A DNA stretch of 64,000 nt from Maea johnstoni (Eukaryota; Annelida; Polychaeta; Spionida; Magelonidae), in the NCBI GenBank assembly GCA_963942565.1, contig OZ012694.1, forward strand, positions 34,857,748 to 34,921,747, read 5' to 3'. The position numbers and the translations under genes were made by a program. Under the pieces are notes generated by a model. It ran no database searches. It was not told the DNA's origin and saw only the letters and a list, made by a program, of their open reading frames with translations. Below are positions 33,725 through 45,420 of this stretch, piece by piece; the stretch's first letter is position 1; the number at the start of each line of letters is the position of its first letter.

Positions 33725-33930
33725 TCTCACTGACTGCGAGCTGTCTCTCGTCACTGCCTGGCTTTGAATCCTGGCCAGGGCATGTGGGAAAGTTGCCAGT
33801 GACTTGGGGTTAGGTGGTGGTTTTCGCTGGGTACTCCTCCACCAGTTACAACTGACTAGTCACAAATTAGCCGCAATAAGCCAGAAAAAAGGGATGAACA
33901 AAATGCAGATTAACAAATAAACTTAACACT
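33725..33930 (+). mobile_element. tRNA-derived SINE
   Basis: ACTGACTGCGAGCTGTCTCT leads to a B-box-like GGCTTTGAATCC (33760-33771). The conserved-looking body CAGTGACTTGGGGTTAGGTG, then TTTTCGCTGGGTACTCCTCC follows, a tail type seen in many invertebrate SINEs. Confidence 0.6.
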
Positions 33931-36751
33931 TCCCCCACCCATCATAATTGGCATAATGATGGGCACCTGTATCCCTCCCCATCCCATCCCTGCTATTTAC
34001 CAATATACCTGTTTTCCATATCAGCCTATTGCCCTTAACCTTTATATTTGGATATGTTTCCCATAGCAGTTAGCACCCTCAAGCCTTATGGACAATTGAC
34101 CTCTACCCCATAGCAGCTATGAGCTATGTAACCCTAAACACATTTATGTCAAAAACCTATGCATATGTCCCATCTTATTCCAGCTGGGTACCTGTATCCA
34201 ATCCCATCTACCACCCTAAACCCTGGTAGGTTTTATCTCATCCTAATTATTAGTCCAGAATAGGCTGGATTGCCATTTTGCAAAAACCTATAAGGCTTGG
34301 GATCATTACCTCATCTAAATTGTTACCCTGAATTCCACTATACTTGGTCACTGTTATCTATTTTATCTATTACTTTAAGTACAAAAAGTCTGGGTAAGTG
34401 TATCTCATTCAAGCTATTGTTCTGAGGATTGGTACCTCAGTTACTGAAGAATTGCCAGGATGGGGTGTGGTGAGATTCAATGTTACACTGGTGTAGCCAG
34501 TCAAGGGGACAGGTAGCTAGACTAAGCCCTGATGAAGGTCGATGACTGACCACAGGAAGGTTGGAATAGCCTAACTATATATCTTTGGATCACCCTCTCT
34601 CTCTCTCTTCCCTGGAGACGGTCAGTGACTGACCCAAAGAAGGATGGTAAAGCCTAATCATATCTGGAAGAGGATAGACTGGCTAAACTGGTATAACAGT
34701 AAATGACCACCCCAGTAACAGAGTTTCAAACCCTATTGATGATGGGTGTAATAGAGGATGGTATATAGGTACCAAACATAATGATGCCTCGGGTAATAGC
34801 TGAGATGAGATGGGACAAACACATGAGCTGGGTGGTAGAGTAACCCAACTATTGGCAGGGATCAACAGCCAATGTAAATACTAGTTCTAAAGATTTGGTA
34901 GTGCTATAACCTGGATCAATTAGAACCATTAGCCCTCATAAGGGCTACTTGGGCTACTGCTCCCAAGATTTTAGTAGCAGCCCTACCAACTAAGATTTAG
35001 CAGCAATGAGCTATATAGTACTACCTTGAATGTTGATCCCTAATAGGATACAGGTACCTAGCCTCTAAGCATTTGAATGGGTAATGGTAGGGAAAAGTAT
35101 ATCTAAGATATTAGGAGTTTAAGTATCGGATATCGGTAATGGCTAGGATAAGTTAAAGGTAACTAGCCTACTTGGTACCAATGACTGTGATGAGATATAT
35201 GTACCCAGCCAATTACGGAAAATCGTAGTAGATCAGATTAGAAACAGATACCCAAGTCATTAGGTATGAAGCTAACAGAGGCGACAGGATAGGATTCAGG
35301 AAACCATTTTACACCTCCTATGTTGGAGTTAGAGCAAGCTATTTAGTATTGTGTGGATGCTTTCTGCAGCCTACTGGGTGTTTAGTTTCCACAAATAGAA
35401 GGGATGAGATTATTATGTAAATTAGGATAGGTGAGGTAACTATTGAGTTTATTTGATAATGGTTAGAATGCTCTCTGTCAACAATGTTTGTCACTTCTTG
35501 TGAGTTACCATTACAGGACTTACAGTACACACAAGTCCTATGTTCTCCTTATACCTAGAGATCCCTATGACCCAAGTAAAATGACTAAAAACAAAAAGGA
35601 AGTGACAGTTGAAGCTATAGAAAACTAGCATCCTATCACAGGAAGTGTAATATTATACCCAGGATCATCTTCTCAAGAATACTTTAAATTCTAACACCAA
35701 AATATGGATATGAAGCCAATTTCAGTAACATTTAGTAAAATTTAGTGGTCCCTGACTACTTGAAAACCACACTGTTAAGTCCCATCAGTGTTAATCTAAC
35801 TAAAGTCATTCCTGATCTACTAACCATGTTAGTACATACCCAAGCATTGCATTTTTACATGTATCATAGAAAAAGTATATTGGCTGGCCTCCTAGAATAG
35901 CTTTTAAATAGAGGTGAGCTGGCCTAAAACAATTGATATGTATCCCACTAAGACAGATATCAATTATAGAGCAACTACATTCTAATATGAGAGGTTAAAT
36001 ACCTTTCAGTAGTAAGGTTTTCATTCAGAACTCTGTTTCCAAGCTCAAAACTTGATGTGAAGCAAATTTTGTTAAAATTTGGTTGTCCCAGACAACTGGG
36101 CAATCCATTTTCATGACCCCATATGTTTATTCCATATTCAAACTATTTCAGCTATCAGACATGTATTAAGTTGTCACTTCTGATTTGAAAATATATTTTT
36201 TTATCACTTTAAGCTATTATTTGGTTATTTCTGATATAGAGGTAGGCGGAAATGAAAGTCCCATAAAATCACGCTCAGACTAAATTACTACCATGTTAAC
36301 ACTATCCAATGTGTTCAACAGAGCCAGGGGCAGTTTTTGAATACACTAAACCAATGTTAACATGCACCTTGGGGTTGTGGCTGAGCTGAGAAAATAAGAT
36401 TTACTGCACAAATAGCTGTTTTTGGTGAATTTCCGGTCAAAAACTGCCGAAAAATTTGCCAGGGGTCATTTGAATAGTAAAATCATAGTTGGTGTTAATC
36501 TCCATGGCCATAAGTATTAATGTACAACATCTGGGGCTTAAGTTACGAAAAATGAATTTTCTATGAAGAAATTACAAAAATCACTCGTTTTTGGCCATTT
36601 TCGGGTGAAAATGCCCCAAAACGCAGAGTCCAAATGAGTTTATGCAATGTTAACATGCTTCATTAGATGCAGCTCGTCCAGTTCTATAAGGCAGTAACCA
36701 AGTAGTAGAGTACTGAGGGGGGTGCTACGGTAACCCTACCTAGCCCACGGA

Positions 36752-37136
<385 letters not shown>

Positions 37137-37503
37137 GTATAAAGTTATGTGTGTACGTGCGTTTGGATATTCCCGCCATTGATTGGTATTCATAGATACC
37201 GAGAAACATGGATGCAACAACTGATGTTCGCATTTAAGAGATGTGCTCTTGTTTTTATGTTGGTACTTACCTACTTATTTTCTGTATTCACCGGATAAGA
37301 TCAATAGGTCAAAAGTGGATGACGGTGGTAGATGAAGATTAAATTCCTGTAAACCTTTTGATAAGAATCGATAAAGTCTTAATTAAAACTTTCACTTGAC
37401 CTTAAACTATGTGATTTCCCCTTAAGCGTATACCGTTAAACATCTATGCAAAAGCTACCGTTGTCTTACAAAAGCGAACCCATATACATGGGTTTTACCG
37501 TTT

Positions 37504-37836
37504 AAGGCTGTGATGCTGGTGACACACTCAAAATAAGACAACTCCTAGTTTAGCACTCCTGTACCCTTTCTAACAATAGTTATCTAATCCCTGAGGTCTT
37601 GGTGTTTCAAATATAAGTTTTCTTTAACTTACCTGCTTGAGCTGACCTCAATGTAAATACAGTTTTAATTTTACAGTGTTTTACCTCAAATGAGGTTTTC
37701 TTGATCAATAAAGATTCATTTGATTTATAAATACCATACATGTCTGCGTAATATAATAAGCTAGGGCAACTGAAAAGCAAATTTGGAGTTCCTGCAAGAG
37801 AATACCTTACAGCACGCGATTTTGGTGGAAACTTTT
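37504..37836 (+). repeat. ~330-bp dispersed repeat, copy B
   Basis: AAGGCTGTGATGCTGGTGAC ... CCTCAAATGAGGTTTTCTTG ... TTTGGAGTTCCTGCAAGAGA; partner of 9521-9856. Confidence 0.65.
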
Positions 37837-37852
37837 ACTTGAGAAAGTAGGT

Positions 37853-37907
37853 CACTATGGTCAGACATGTTGACACAATGGTCAGACATGTTGACCTACT
37901 TTCTCAA
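37853..37907 (+). repeat. Short tandem and inverted repeat
   Basis: TGGTCAGACATGTTGAC occurs twice in tandem, and ACTTGAGAAAGTAGGTCA (37838) returns inverted as TGACCTACTTTCTCAAGT (37890), making a compact hairpin. Confidence 0.75.
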
Positions 37908-37969
37908 GTAAAATTTCTTGTTTCACTTCTTTTTGTTATCATTCATTGTCGCCACCAATTGTTATTACT

Positions 37970-38051
37970 ACTATTCTTCTTCTTCTTCCTCCTCTTCTTC
38001 TTCTTCTTCTTCTTCTTTTTCTTCTTCTTCTTCTTCTAATCATTATTATTA

Positions 38052-38110
<59 letters not shown>

Positions 38111-38199
38111 ATTATTAATGGTATTATATTGTTATTATTATTACTATAATTGTTATTGTTGTTATTACTATTATTGTTATTATCATCATCGCCATTATC

Positions 38200-38231
<32 letters not shown>

Positions 38232-38236
38232 CATCA

Positions 38237-38271
<35 letters not shown>

Positions 38272-38313
38272 GTTATTATTACTACTATTATTATCATCAT
38301 CATCATCATTATT
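37970..38313. repeat. Trinucleotide array (CTT)n-(ATT)n-(ATC)n
   Basis: CTT, TTA and ATC triplet blocks in succession, ending at the tRNA-like SINE head. Confidence 0.95.
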
Positions 38314-38440
38314 GGAGACTCAGTGGTGAAATAGAGAGAGCGGCGGTCTTACGACCCAGTGGTTGCAGGTTAAAATCTGCGATGGTGTCTGTCCTTATAG
38401 GCCTGCGGCGGATCTGGAAAAAGGGCCTTAAATAAGGAGT
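38314..38440 (+). mobile_element. tRNA-derived SINE, 5' part
   Basis: GGAGACTCAGTGGTGAAATA (A-box region) and GGTTGCAGGTTAAAATCTGC (B box, 38361-38380) at tRNA-like spacing. The element is cut off at 38442 by the TTAA-flanked inverted-repeat element. A candidate 3' remainder with a (GATT)n-like tail lies at 43091-43232. Confidence 0.65.
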
Positions 38441-39345
38441 TTAATGCGCCGAGAGTCATACAGCCACAACATACCTCATTTCAAAGCTTGAAAGGTCTAC
38501 TCTAAGATGAGGTATGTTGTGGTGGTCAAATGTGGTCACGTTTTTCTGAAATTTGAGTTGAATTTCATATAGTTATAAAAAAATGAGCAAAAATATGAAA
38601 ATCAAAAAGTGAGCCTGACCGGTCATTTTTTTTCCAATCTTAACCCCACTTGGTGTGGTCCTCTCAGGTATGTATACAAACGACATGCAGTAATATAATT
38701 ACTTATCCATTGCTTTATTTGCAGATTTTGCCATTTTGTAAGAAAAAATACACCGTTTTTCGAAATTATTTTAAAGTAAGCTCCTATTGCTTATCATATA
38801 AGAACTTCCTATCACTGAAAAGCATCACATCACATGTTTCTTGTGTTTCTACATGATTCCCTTTATATTCAGTACCAAAATTGATACTTTTGCTTGACTG
38901 AAGCCAGAGCAGTAAGACTTTGTCTACCCCTACCCCTATTATTGAAATATTGCCGAAAATACTAAAAATGCCTAAGATATTCTGCTATAAATCTAAAAAC
39001 ATCGAAGACCCTCCAGTTACCACCTTGGCTGCTAGATTTACATTCAAGCATTAAATTACTGAAGAATTAGGCACCTTACAACATATTTCAGTGTAATAAG
39101 GTATACTGGAAGATGCGTATAAACCATATTTAGGTGACATTGACAGTTACACTGGTCAAGCGGGATTCTCCTTTCCACACTATTTAATAAGTACAATGAG
39201 GAAAATATAAATGCTGGAAGAAAATTAGTTATATCAACTAATTGGGCCTGTACCTGGTAACAAATCTTCGCTGTTAGCTTAGTTGATTCAGAACAGGAAT
39301 GGCACTAAGTTCAGACAGTTTTGCGTTCCAGGATTTCATAATTCA

Positions 39346-39990
39346 TCTTCTTCATCCACACCATCATATGAAGTAATGGCATTGCAGCAATCATCACTTG
39401 CAGAGCATGAACATAGTTCAGTACATGGCAACTTTTGTTGATGGCACGTGCAGCATGTTGAACATACTTTCTTTCCCCTGCATCTGCAAATGAGGTCTTG
39501 GAGTACTTCCGATACCATAGGGCCTTCATAGAATACTGGCGCTACCATTCCCTCATCCTTCCTCCATCCATAATCCTAAGGAGATCCAGTGTCTTGCATT
39601 GCTATGTGGGATGTCATCCAAATTTTTGTCTGCCAAGAAGCTCTCCTGACATGCTGTGTGAAACTGGCCTCACAAGGTGGGAGCTTAATTAAGCTGGCAT
39701 TCTTCTTTGAGGCGAATTTGACCCTAAGATTGTTCAAGTTTTGAATGGCATCTGTGCGCTTTGCCTTTGGATCATACAAAGCTGAAGTAAGCTTTCGTGC
39801 TGCTTGAAGAGCTGATGCATCATCTTCACTGTTCAGGGTGAGGAGATCAGAGAAATCATCAGGATGGTCATAAATTGCCTTGAATACTGACTTTTTGCCT
39901 ATTCCGAACAAAGCTGAAGTTTAATCACAACCTGTGAGAGCATGTACAGCAGGCAGGATACTGCTGAATGTTGGAGAAACAGATTGTAAT
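39346..39990 (-). pseudogene. Transposon-type ALTGCD/Cys-rich protein fragment, left-arm copy
   Basis: Reading inward to outward: SPTFSSILPAVHALTGCD, then a stop (GATTAA), FGIGKKSVFKAIYDHPDDFS, KRTDAIQNLNNLRVKFASKK, LPPCEASFTQHVRRASWQTK, a shift of frame, then APVFYEGPMVSEVLQDLICR and the Cys tail CRGKKVCSTCCTCHQQKLPC-TELCSC to EEDEL. Uncharacterised multicopy proteins of many aquatic invertebrates share this order: LPAxHALTGCD, GKGK, LPPTxxAxxxHxxRAxYQ and a C-terminal CxC cluster. Broken by at least a stop and a frame shift; the N-terminal part is missing. Confidence 0.6.
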
Positions 39991-40034
39991 ATTAGCGAGT
40001 CGGACCCACTCGTTAAAGTCGCTAATATTACTTC
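39985..40034. repeat. Short perfect hairpin
   Basis: GTAATATTAGCGA and TCGCTAATATTAC, 13-bp perfect arms around a 20-nt loop, just inside the inner end of the left arm. Confidence 0.7.
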
Positions 40035-40348
40035 CACGTTAATATTTCGAACTTTACAGTATATGGGGACCCAATCATATTTCATATGGGGGTGGACAGT
40101 ATTATTCCCATGGTCACGGTACACATTCAACATATGGTATTTTGATGCTATTTAAACATCAGGGTGGCTATTAGAGATACAGCCCCGGGTTCTTCATACT
40201 GCGGAGCTTACATTAATGAGTGTCGAAAAGGGGGGTCTGCCAAAGCATGGGTCATAGGGACTTGGTAATAATTGATATCAATGGGGTTTTGATGATTGGT
40301 GGGATATGCACACTGAGAAATCTTTAAATGTAGGTTTTCACTATAATG

Positions 40349-41167
40349 AGTACTGTAGAATGGCTAATTTTTCCATGTGACAATTTTCCCTAATTTCTCA
40401 TTTTTGGGTGTTTCCGTTTCTAATACTTCCACAAAGAGAACATATGTTTTTTCCGTTTTTAATTTCCCTGTTTTATGTAGACCTTTAATTTTAGTATAGC
40501 AGAGAGTAAATATCAATGGGTACCTGCACATGCAGGGCCTTAATTGCAGCAAGCACGTGGCGATTGGACTATAACGAGTCTAGAGACCAGTCCAGAAATA
40601 GATCAACGGCGATGTAATCTGTAAAGTGGCAATAGTTGAGCCAAAGTCACAGCATGATCAGTGGTCATCCAGTACAATTAGCGATTGTTCCCCGCCACAT
40701 CAGCGCTAAACAAATAGCATAGTCCCATCTCCCGGGGGATCTAAATTCCAAAAACAGCACTGTCAGGCTACCTAAAGTTGGATTCAGGTAGTCCCGTTGG
40801 AAATTCCCCACTAAAACACTACAAAATGGTAGCGAAAAAAGTGATGGGACTACCTAAAATGGTGGCGGGACAACCTGATTTTGGGTTCAGGTAGCCACGC
40901 CAGCCTACCTGGTCCTTCTGGGGACAGTCAAGCCCTGGTTGGTAGATTGCAATGAGGGATGACTGCTACCACTCTGAGTAAACGCTGGTCAGACACTTCA
41001 GAGATAAAGCTGGGCCAGTCTATTTCTCTAAGGTCAGAAATTTCCGTGTTTATTAAGTCCGGGCATGAACTGTATAGATTTTCCTTGTGTTAGTTATTCC
41101 CGTTTGAAAGCATTCGGGAAAAAATGGGAAAATAAAACACACGGAAAAATTTGCCATTCTACAGTAA
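40349..41167. mobile_element. Nested TA-flanked MITE (~0.8 kb)
   Basis: Ends TACTGTAGAATGGCTAATTT and AAATTTGCCATTCTACAGTA are inverted and continue imperfectly through TTTTTCC...GTG. TA at both outer edges fits a Tc1/mariner-type target. The interior holds further imperfect inverted words around GACTACCTAAAATGG. Noncoding. Confidence 0.65.
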
Positions 41168-41427
41168 ACAGGCGCCAAGAAAAAGATTCCTTTCATTTTA
41201 AGGTATTTCAGTACAGCGTGGGAGCCCTGGTACTTTAGAAATAGTCTGTAGACACTTCACTTTCAAGCAGGGTGCGTTTTTTAACCATGCAACCATTCAT
41301 TCATTCATTCATTTTGGGTATATCCTTGTGCTCGTATGATACTACATGCGGTAATGGCTGATCAGGTGTTCGAATCGGCACAAACTGCAGGGCGCATCAT
41401 CATTGGGACCCAAGCACAGACGTGTGA

Positions 41428-42198
41428 GTGCTCACAGTCCACTACTTTCCGAAACTGAAGAGTACTGAGGAACTGTGGATCCAGACAGGTGTAATCACAA
41501 GCACTTCAGACCTTCGTAGATTCATCGCAGTGCGATCTATCTGTCATTCTGTTTCTCCAACATTCAGCAGTATCCTGCCTGCTGTACATGCTCTCACAGG
41601 TTGTGATTCAACATCAGCTTTGTTCGGAATAGGCAAATAGTCAGTATTTAAGGCAATTTATGACCATCCTGATGATTTCTCTGATCTCCTCACCCTGAAC
41701 AGTGAAGATGATGCATCAGCTCTTCAAGCAGCACGAAAGCTTACTTCAGCTTTGTATGATCCAAAGGCAAAGCGCACAGATGCCATTCAAAACTTGAACA
41801 ATCTTAGGGTCAAATTCGCCTCAAAGAAGAATGCCAGCTTAATTAAGCTCCCACCTTGTGAGGCCAGTTTCACACAGCATGTCAGGAGAGCTTCTTGGCA
41901 GACAAAAATTTGGATGACATCCCACATAGCAATGCAAGACACTGGATCTCCTTAGGATCATGGATGGAGGAAGGATGAGGGAATGGTAGCGCCAGTATTC
42001 TATGAAGGCCCTATGGTATCGGAAGTACTCCAAGACCTCATTTGCAGATGCAGGGGAAAGAAAGTATGTTCAACATGCTGCACGTGCCATCAACAAAAGT
42101 TGCCATGTACTGAACTATGTTCATGCTCTGCAAGTGATGATTGCTGCAATACCATTACTTCATATGATGGTGTGGATGAAGAAGATGAATTATGAAAT
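41428..42198 (+). pseudogene. Transposon-type ALTGCD/Cys-rich protein fragment, right-arm copy
   Basis: It extends further upstream than the left copy: TGVITSTSDLRRFIAVRSIC then SVSPTFSSILPAVHALTGCD-STSALFGIGK, then a TAG where the left arm has AAG. The remainder is nearly identical to the left copy and ends with the same Cys cluster and EEDEL. The two copies carry different lesions, so neither simply descends from the other as it stands. Confidence 0.6.
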
Positions 42199-43090
42199 CC
42201 TGGAACGCAAAACTGTCTGAACTTAGTGCCATTCCTGTTCTGAATCAACTAAGCTAACAGCGAAGATTTGTTACCAGGTACAGGCCCAATTAGTTGATAT
42301 AACTAATTTTCTTCCAGCATTTATATTTTCCTCATTGTACTTATTAAATAGTGTGGAAAGGAGAATCCTTCTTGACCAGTGTAACTGTCAATGTCACCTA
42401 AATATGGTTTATACGCATCTTCCAGTATACCTTATTACACTGAAATATGTTGTAAGGTGCCTAATTCTTCAGTAATTTAATGCTTGAATGTAAATCTAGC
42501 AGCCAAGGTGGTAACTAGAGGGTCTTCAATGTTTTTAGATTTATAGCAGAATATTTTAGGCATTTTTAGTATTTTCGGCAATATTTCAATAATAGGGGTA
42601 GGGGTAGACAAAGTCTTACTGCTCTGGCTTCAGTCAAGCAAAAGTATCAATTTTGGTACTAAATATAAAGGGAATCATGTAGAAACACAAGAAACATGTG
42701 ATGTGATGCTTTTCAGTGATAGGAAGTTCTTATATGATAAGCAATAGGAACTTACTTTAAAATAATTTCGAAAAACGGTGTATTTTTTCTTACAAAATGG
42801 CAAAATCTGCAAATAAAGCAATGGATAAGTAATTATATTACTGCATGTTGTTTGTATACATACCTGAGAGGACCACACCAAGTGGGGTTGAGATTGGGAA
42901 AAAAATGACCGGTCAGGCTCACTTTTAGATTTTTATATTTTTGGTCATTTTTTTATAACTATATGAAATTCAACTCAAATTTCAGAAAAACGTGACCACA
43001 TTTGACCACCACAACATACCTCATCTTAAAGTAGACCTTTCAAGCTTTCAAATGAGGTATGTTGTGGCTGTATGACTCTCGGCGCATTAA

Positions 43091-43232
43091 ATTTCTAAAA
43101 TTTGGTCCCTGGCCGCCAGCCTATTAGGCAAGACAGTTTCCTTCTCGTTACCACCATATGGGGGCGTAAAATCTCATACGCAGGGAGAGACACCCACTGC
43201 ACATATAAAGTATCCTATTTTGATTGATTGAT
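43091..43232 (+). mobile_element. Probable 3' part of the split SINE
   Basis: Sequence directly after the right TTAA end contains CTGGCCGCCAGCCTATTAGG and finishes in TTGATTGATTGATG, a SINE-type tail. Joining it to 38314-38440 is inferred from position only. Confidence 0.4.
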
Positions 43233-43405
43233 GAGAGTTCATTTTTCAAATCTCAAATTGCACATTTGTGCAACAGGATTTTTATTCTGCATAAATATGT
43301 CAAACAATTTGGTATGTACAACAATAATAGTATATATTTTTGTCTTGACTCATCTGATTACGAAGCATTCCCCTTTCTTTGTATACAATCATGCAATGAT
43401 ATTTT

Positions 43406-43553
43406 ACAAATATGGCACTTGGGTGAGTGCAATATCAATTTTTATTGCACTCAGAAAAATGATATTGCACGAGGCGCTTGCGCCGAGTGCAATATCATTT
43501 TTCAGAGTGCAATAAAAATTGATATTGACACGAAACCAAAGTGCCATATTTGT
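43406..43553. mobile_element. Perfect-hairpin MITE
   Basis: ACAAATATGGCACTT pairs with AAGTGCCATATTTGT, and GATATTGCACGAGGCGCTTG sits at the apex. The arms (about 70 nt) include ATATCAATTTTTATTGCACT and its mirror. A broken relative lies at 21039-21080. Confidence 0.7.
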
Positions 43554-43692
43554 TTTATTATATGCCTACTGCTCATTCAAACAAAATACTTAACGAATCT
43601 AAAGAATTATGCACCCCAATATCAATTTTGTAAGGTGGTCATGTGACCATGATCTGACCAATCACAGCAGAATGAGCAGTAGGCATATAATA
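43554..43692. mobile_element. Adjacent hairpin with TATTATATGCCTACTGCTCA ends
   Basis: TATTATATGCCTACTGCTCATTC and its reverse complement bound 138 bp holding CACCCCAATATCAATTTTGT and GACCAATCACAGCAG. A half copy lies at 20765-20860. The fixed order of both hairpins in the two places suggests one composite element. Confidence 0.6.
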
Positions 43693-44029
43693 AAGTGATA
43701 TATTCAATAGGATATCCTTACACCACATTTATAGATTGTTCTTTTTAAAAGAAGCAATAATGTTTGTCAAGGTAGTTATAATTTGTACCAGCTATTTTTT
43801 GTATACATATCAAACCTTAGTTCAGTAATAACGGGTTTCCAGTTCTCTTCAAATGAGTCAATATTGTTTGTTTTTTAGCTTAAATTATATTAAGGTTTTT
43901 AAGAAGGCATCTCTTTACGTCGTCCGCCTAACGTTTTCGTTTTAAATAGATGACATCGCTAATAATGAGTACTTACATTACATATTCCATGATCACGTGA
44001 CATTGCCATAATAATGATTACTTACATTA
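43693..44029. other. No gene seen
   Basis: AT-rich sequence between the hairpin element and the LINE relic. Confidence 0.35.
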
Positions 44030-44365
44030 TTTGGTCATTTGTAGAACCACCGAAAATTTTCTCATGATCAGATGTTATAATAAAATGACAGTCATATATA
44101 TTTCTCGCCCATGATATTGTATCTTTCCACAGTTTTCGAACATTATTACATTGTAAATAGATATCTTCAATTATTTCAATATGTTCTTTGCAATACAAGC
44201 ATCTATATCTGAAGAAACAATATCCTGTTGAGAAGTGTGTTATTTACAATTGTTGATATACGGAGGTGAGAATTCTTTTGCATATCTAAAAGATTTTATC
44301 ATAGTGCCTGTGCTGATTCCATCATTCAAAGTTATTACACGATTCCAATAGGTGATGAATGTTAA
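44030..44365 (-). mobile_element. L1/Tx1-like LINE relic (C-terminal fragment)
   Basis: Minus-strand frames give GTMIKSFRYAKEFS, then CLYCKEHIEIIEDIYLQCNN and ARNIYDCHFIITSDHEKIFG. They parallel the 30.6-31.4 kb relic line by line, in the other orientation, with frame breaks. Confidence 0.6.
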
Positions 44366-44947
44366 ATGGCTGACTAAAGGTTGTAGAAAGGAATCTTAAT
44401 GGTTCAACGATTAAAAGAATATATTAATTGTCCTTTTAGGCAACAAGCAAAACCGCCATTGAAAATTATTGGTTGAAAAGCACTATGAATTGATGACTAC
44501 AATGGAATGTTGATATAACAACAAGTGTAACAAAACTGAGGAGTATGGCTATACAGAGATGACAAAGTCAATCAACTATACTGACAACGAACTGTTGTGC
44601 ATCATGTTAGTATATACAATATGATATTTGAGGACGATATATAAAATATGAAATAAAGATTCGATTACATACTTGCGCAATTTGTTTATCAAAAAGAAAC
44701 TATTCAGGCATAAAATGAAAACTAGCCGAGATAGCAGCTGAGTGCTTATACGTAATTATACTATATTTCTGATCAATCGAGGATGATATCAGGAAGTTAC
44801 TATTATGTTTCTATCATTAGCCTTGCCATATTAGCACCGGGAGATGGCAATCAGACAGAGACATGTGAGAGTGGCCAAAGATATGGCAAATTCCTTGTTT
44901 GTGAAACGACCTTACACGACCCCTCAACGAGGGGGGTGGGAGCGGTA
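44366..44947. other. No gene seen
   Basis: No supported exon or recognised repeat. Confidence 0.35.
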
Positions 44948-45181
44948 TTAACCCATTAATACTTCTAGAGTTCTTCTAGATATCGTCGTCTGGATCGTTA
45001 ATAAATTTGACAATAACTTTGGAATTGAGGAAGATTTTACAACATATTTGAAGAAGAGTTATTGGCATGCTATGAATAACATTTCTCCTTCATGTATTTT
45101 CCAAAGTATGCTTTTGGCTGTAAGATTTGATCAACATTGTCTCGGCTGATTTTGGCATCTGTGAGCATTAACTGGTTAACT
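44948..45181 (+). repeat. Dispersed ~220-bp repeat, copy A
   Basis: TTAACCCATTAATACTTCTA ... TTTACAACATATTTGAAGA ... TGTATTTTCCAAAGTATGCT ... GCATTAACTGGTTAAC. It aligns with 60140-60355 through the interior. Confidence 0.55.
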
Positions 45182-45284
45182 TACGATCACAAACGCAAGC
45201 TGTAGCCAGTCATGTCCATTGTTTTATATCCGCACCTTTATTTGAAATTCAGAATCGTGTTTTTGCAAATCTCTTAGGGACTAC

Positions 45285-45420
45285 GTATATGACCGGATGG
45301 TCTAATGCATTAATGGCCAAAAGTCCGCAATTTCTCATAAACTGCGTTTGGTCCGAAGTTTGAGTCCCGATTGAGATAAATGAGGTAGCCATTTACTCCG
45401 CTTTCTCCACCATTAAATAC
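45285..45420 (+). mobile_element. tRNA-derived SINE fragment
   Basis: A-box-like GACCGGATGGTCTAATGCAT (45291-45310) and B-box-like GAAGTTTGAGTCCC (45356-45369), followed by GTAGCCATTTACTCCGCTTT and CTCCACC. Confidence 0.5.

Larger units (their letters stand above)
38436..43095. mobile_element. 4.65-kb TTAA-flanked DNA element with ~1.54-kb near-identical inverted arms
   Basis: The left end TTAATGCGCCGAGAGTCATA and the right end TATGACTCTCGGCGCATTAA are perfect mirrors with TTAA outermost. The arms (38437 to about 39978; about 41548 to 43094) differ at only a few positions, so the element is young or the arms have been homogenised. Each arm carries one copy of the same protein-coding segment, read toward the outside. 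A 1.57-kb central spacer contains a nested MITE (40349-41167). TTAA target and long TIRs fit Kolobok or piggyBac-type transposons, but no DDE transposase was found. Confidence 0.78.

Noticed and set aside
38650-38856. ORF MVWSSQVCIQTTCSN... (and its mirror at 42675-42881)
   Set aside because: Duplicated because it lies in the inverted arms; no family resemblance and outside the recognised protein segment.
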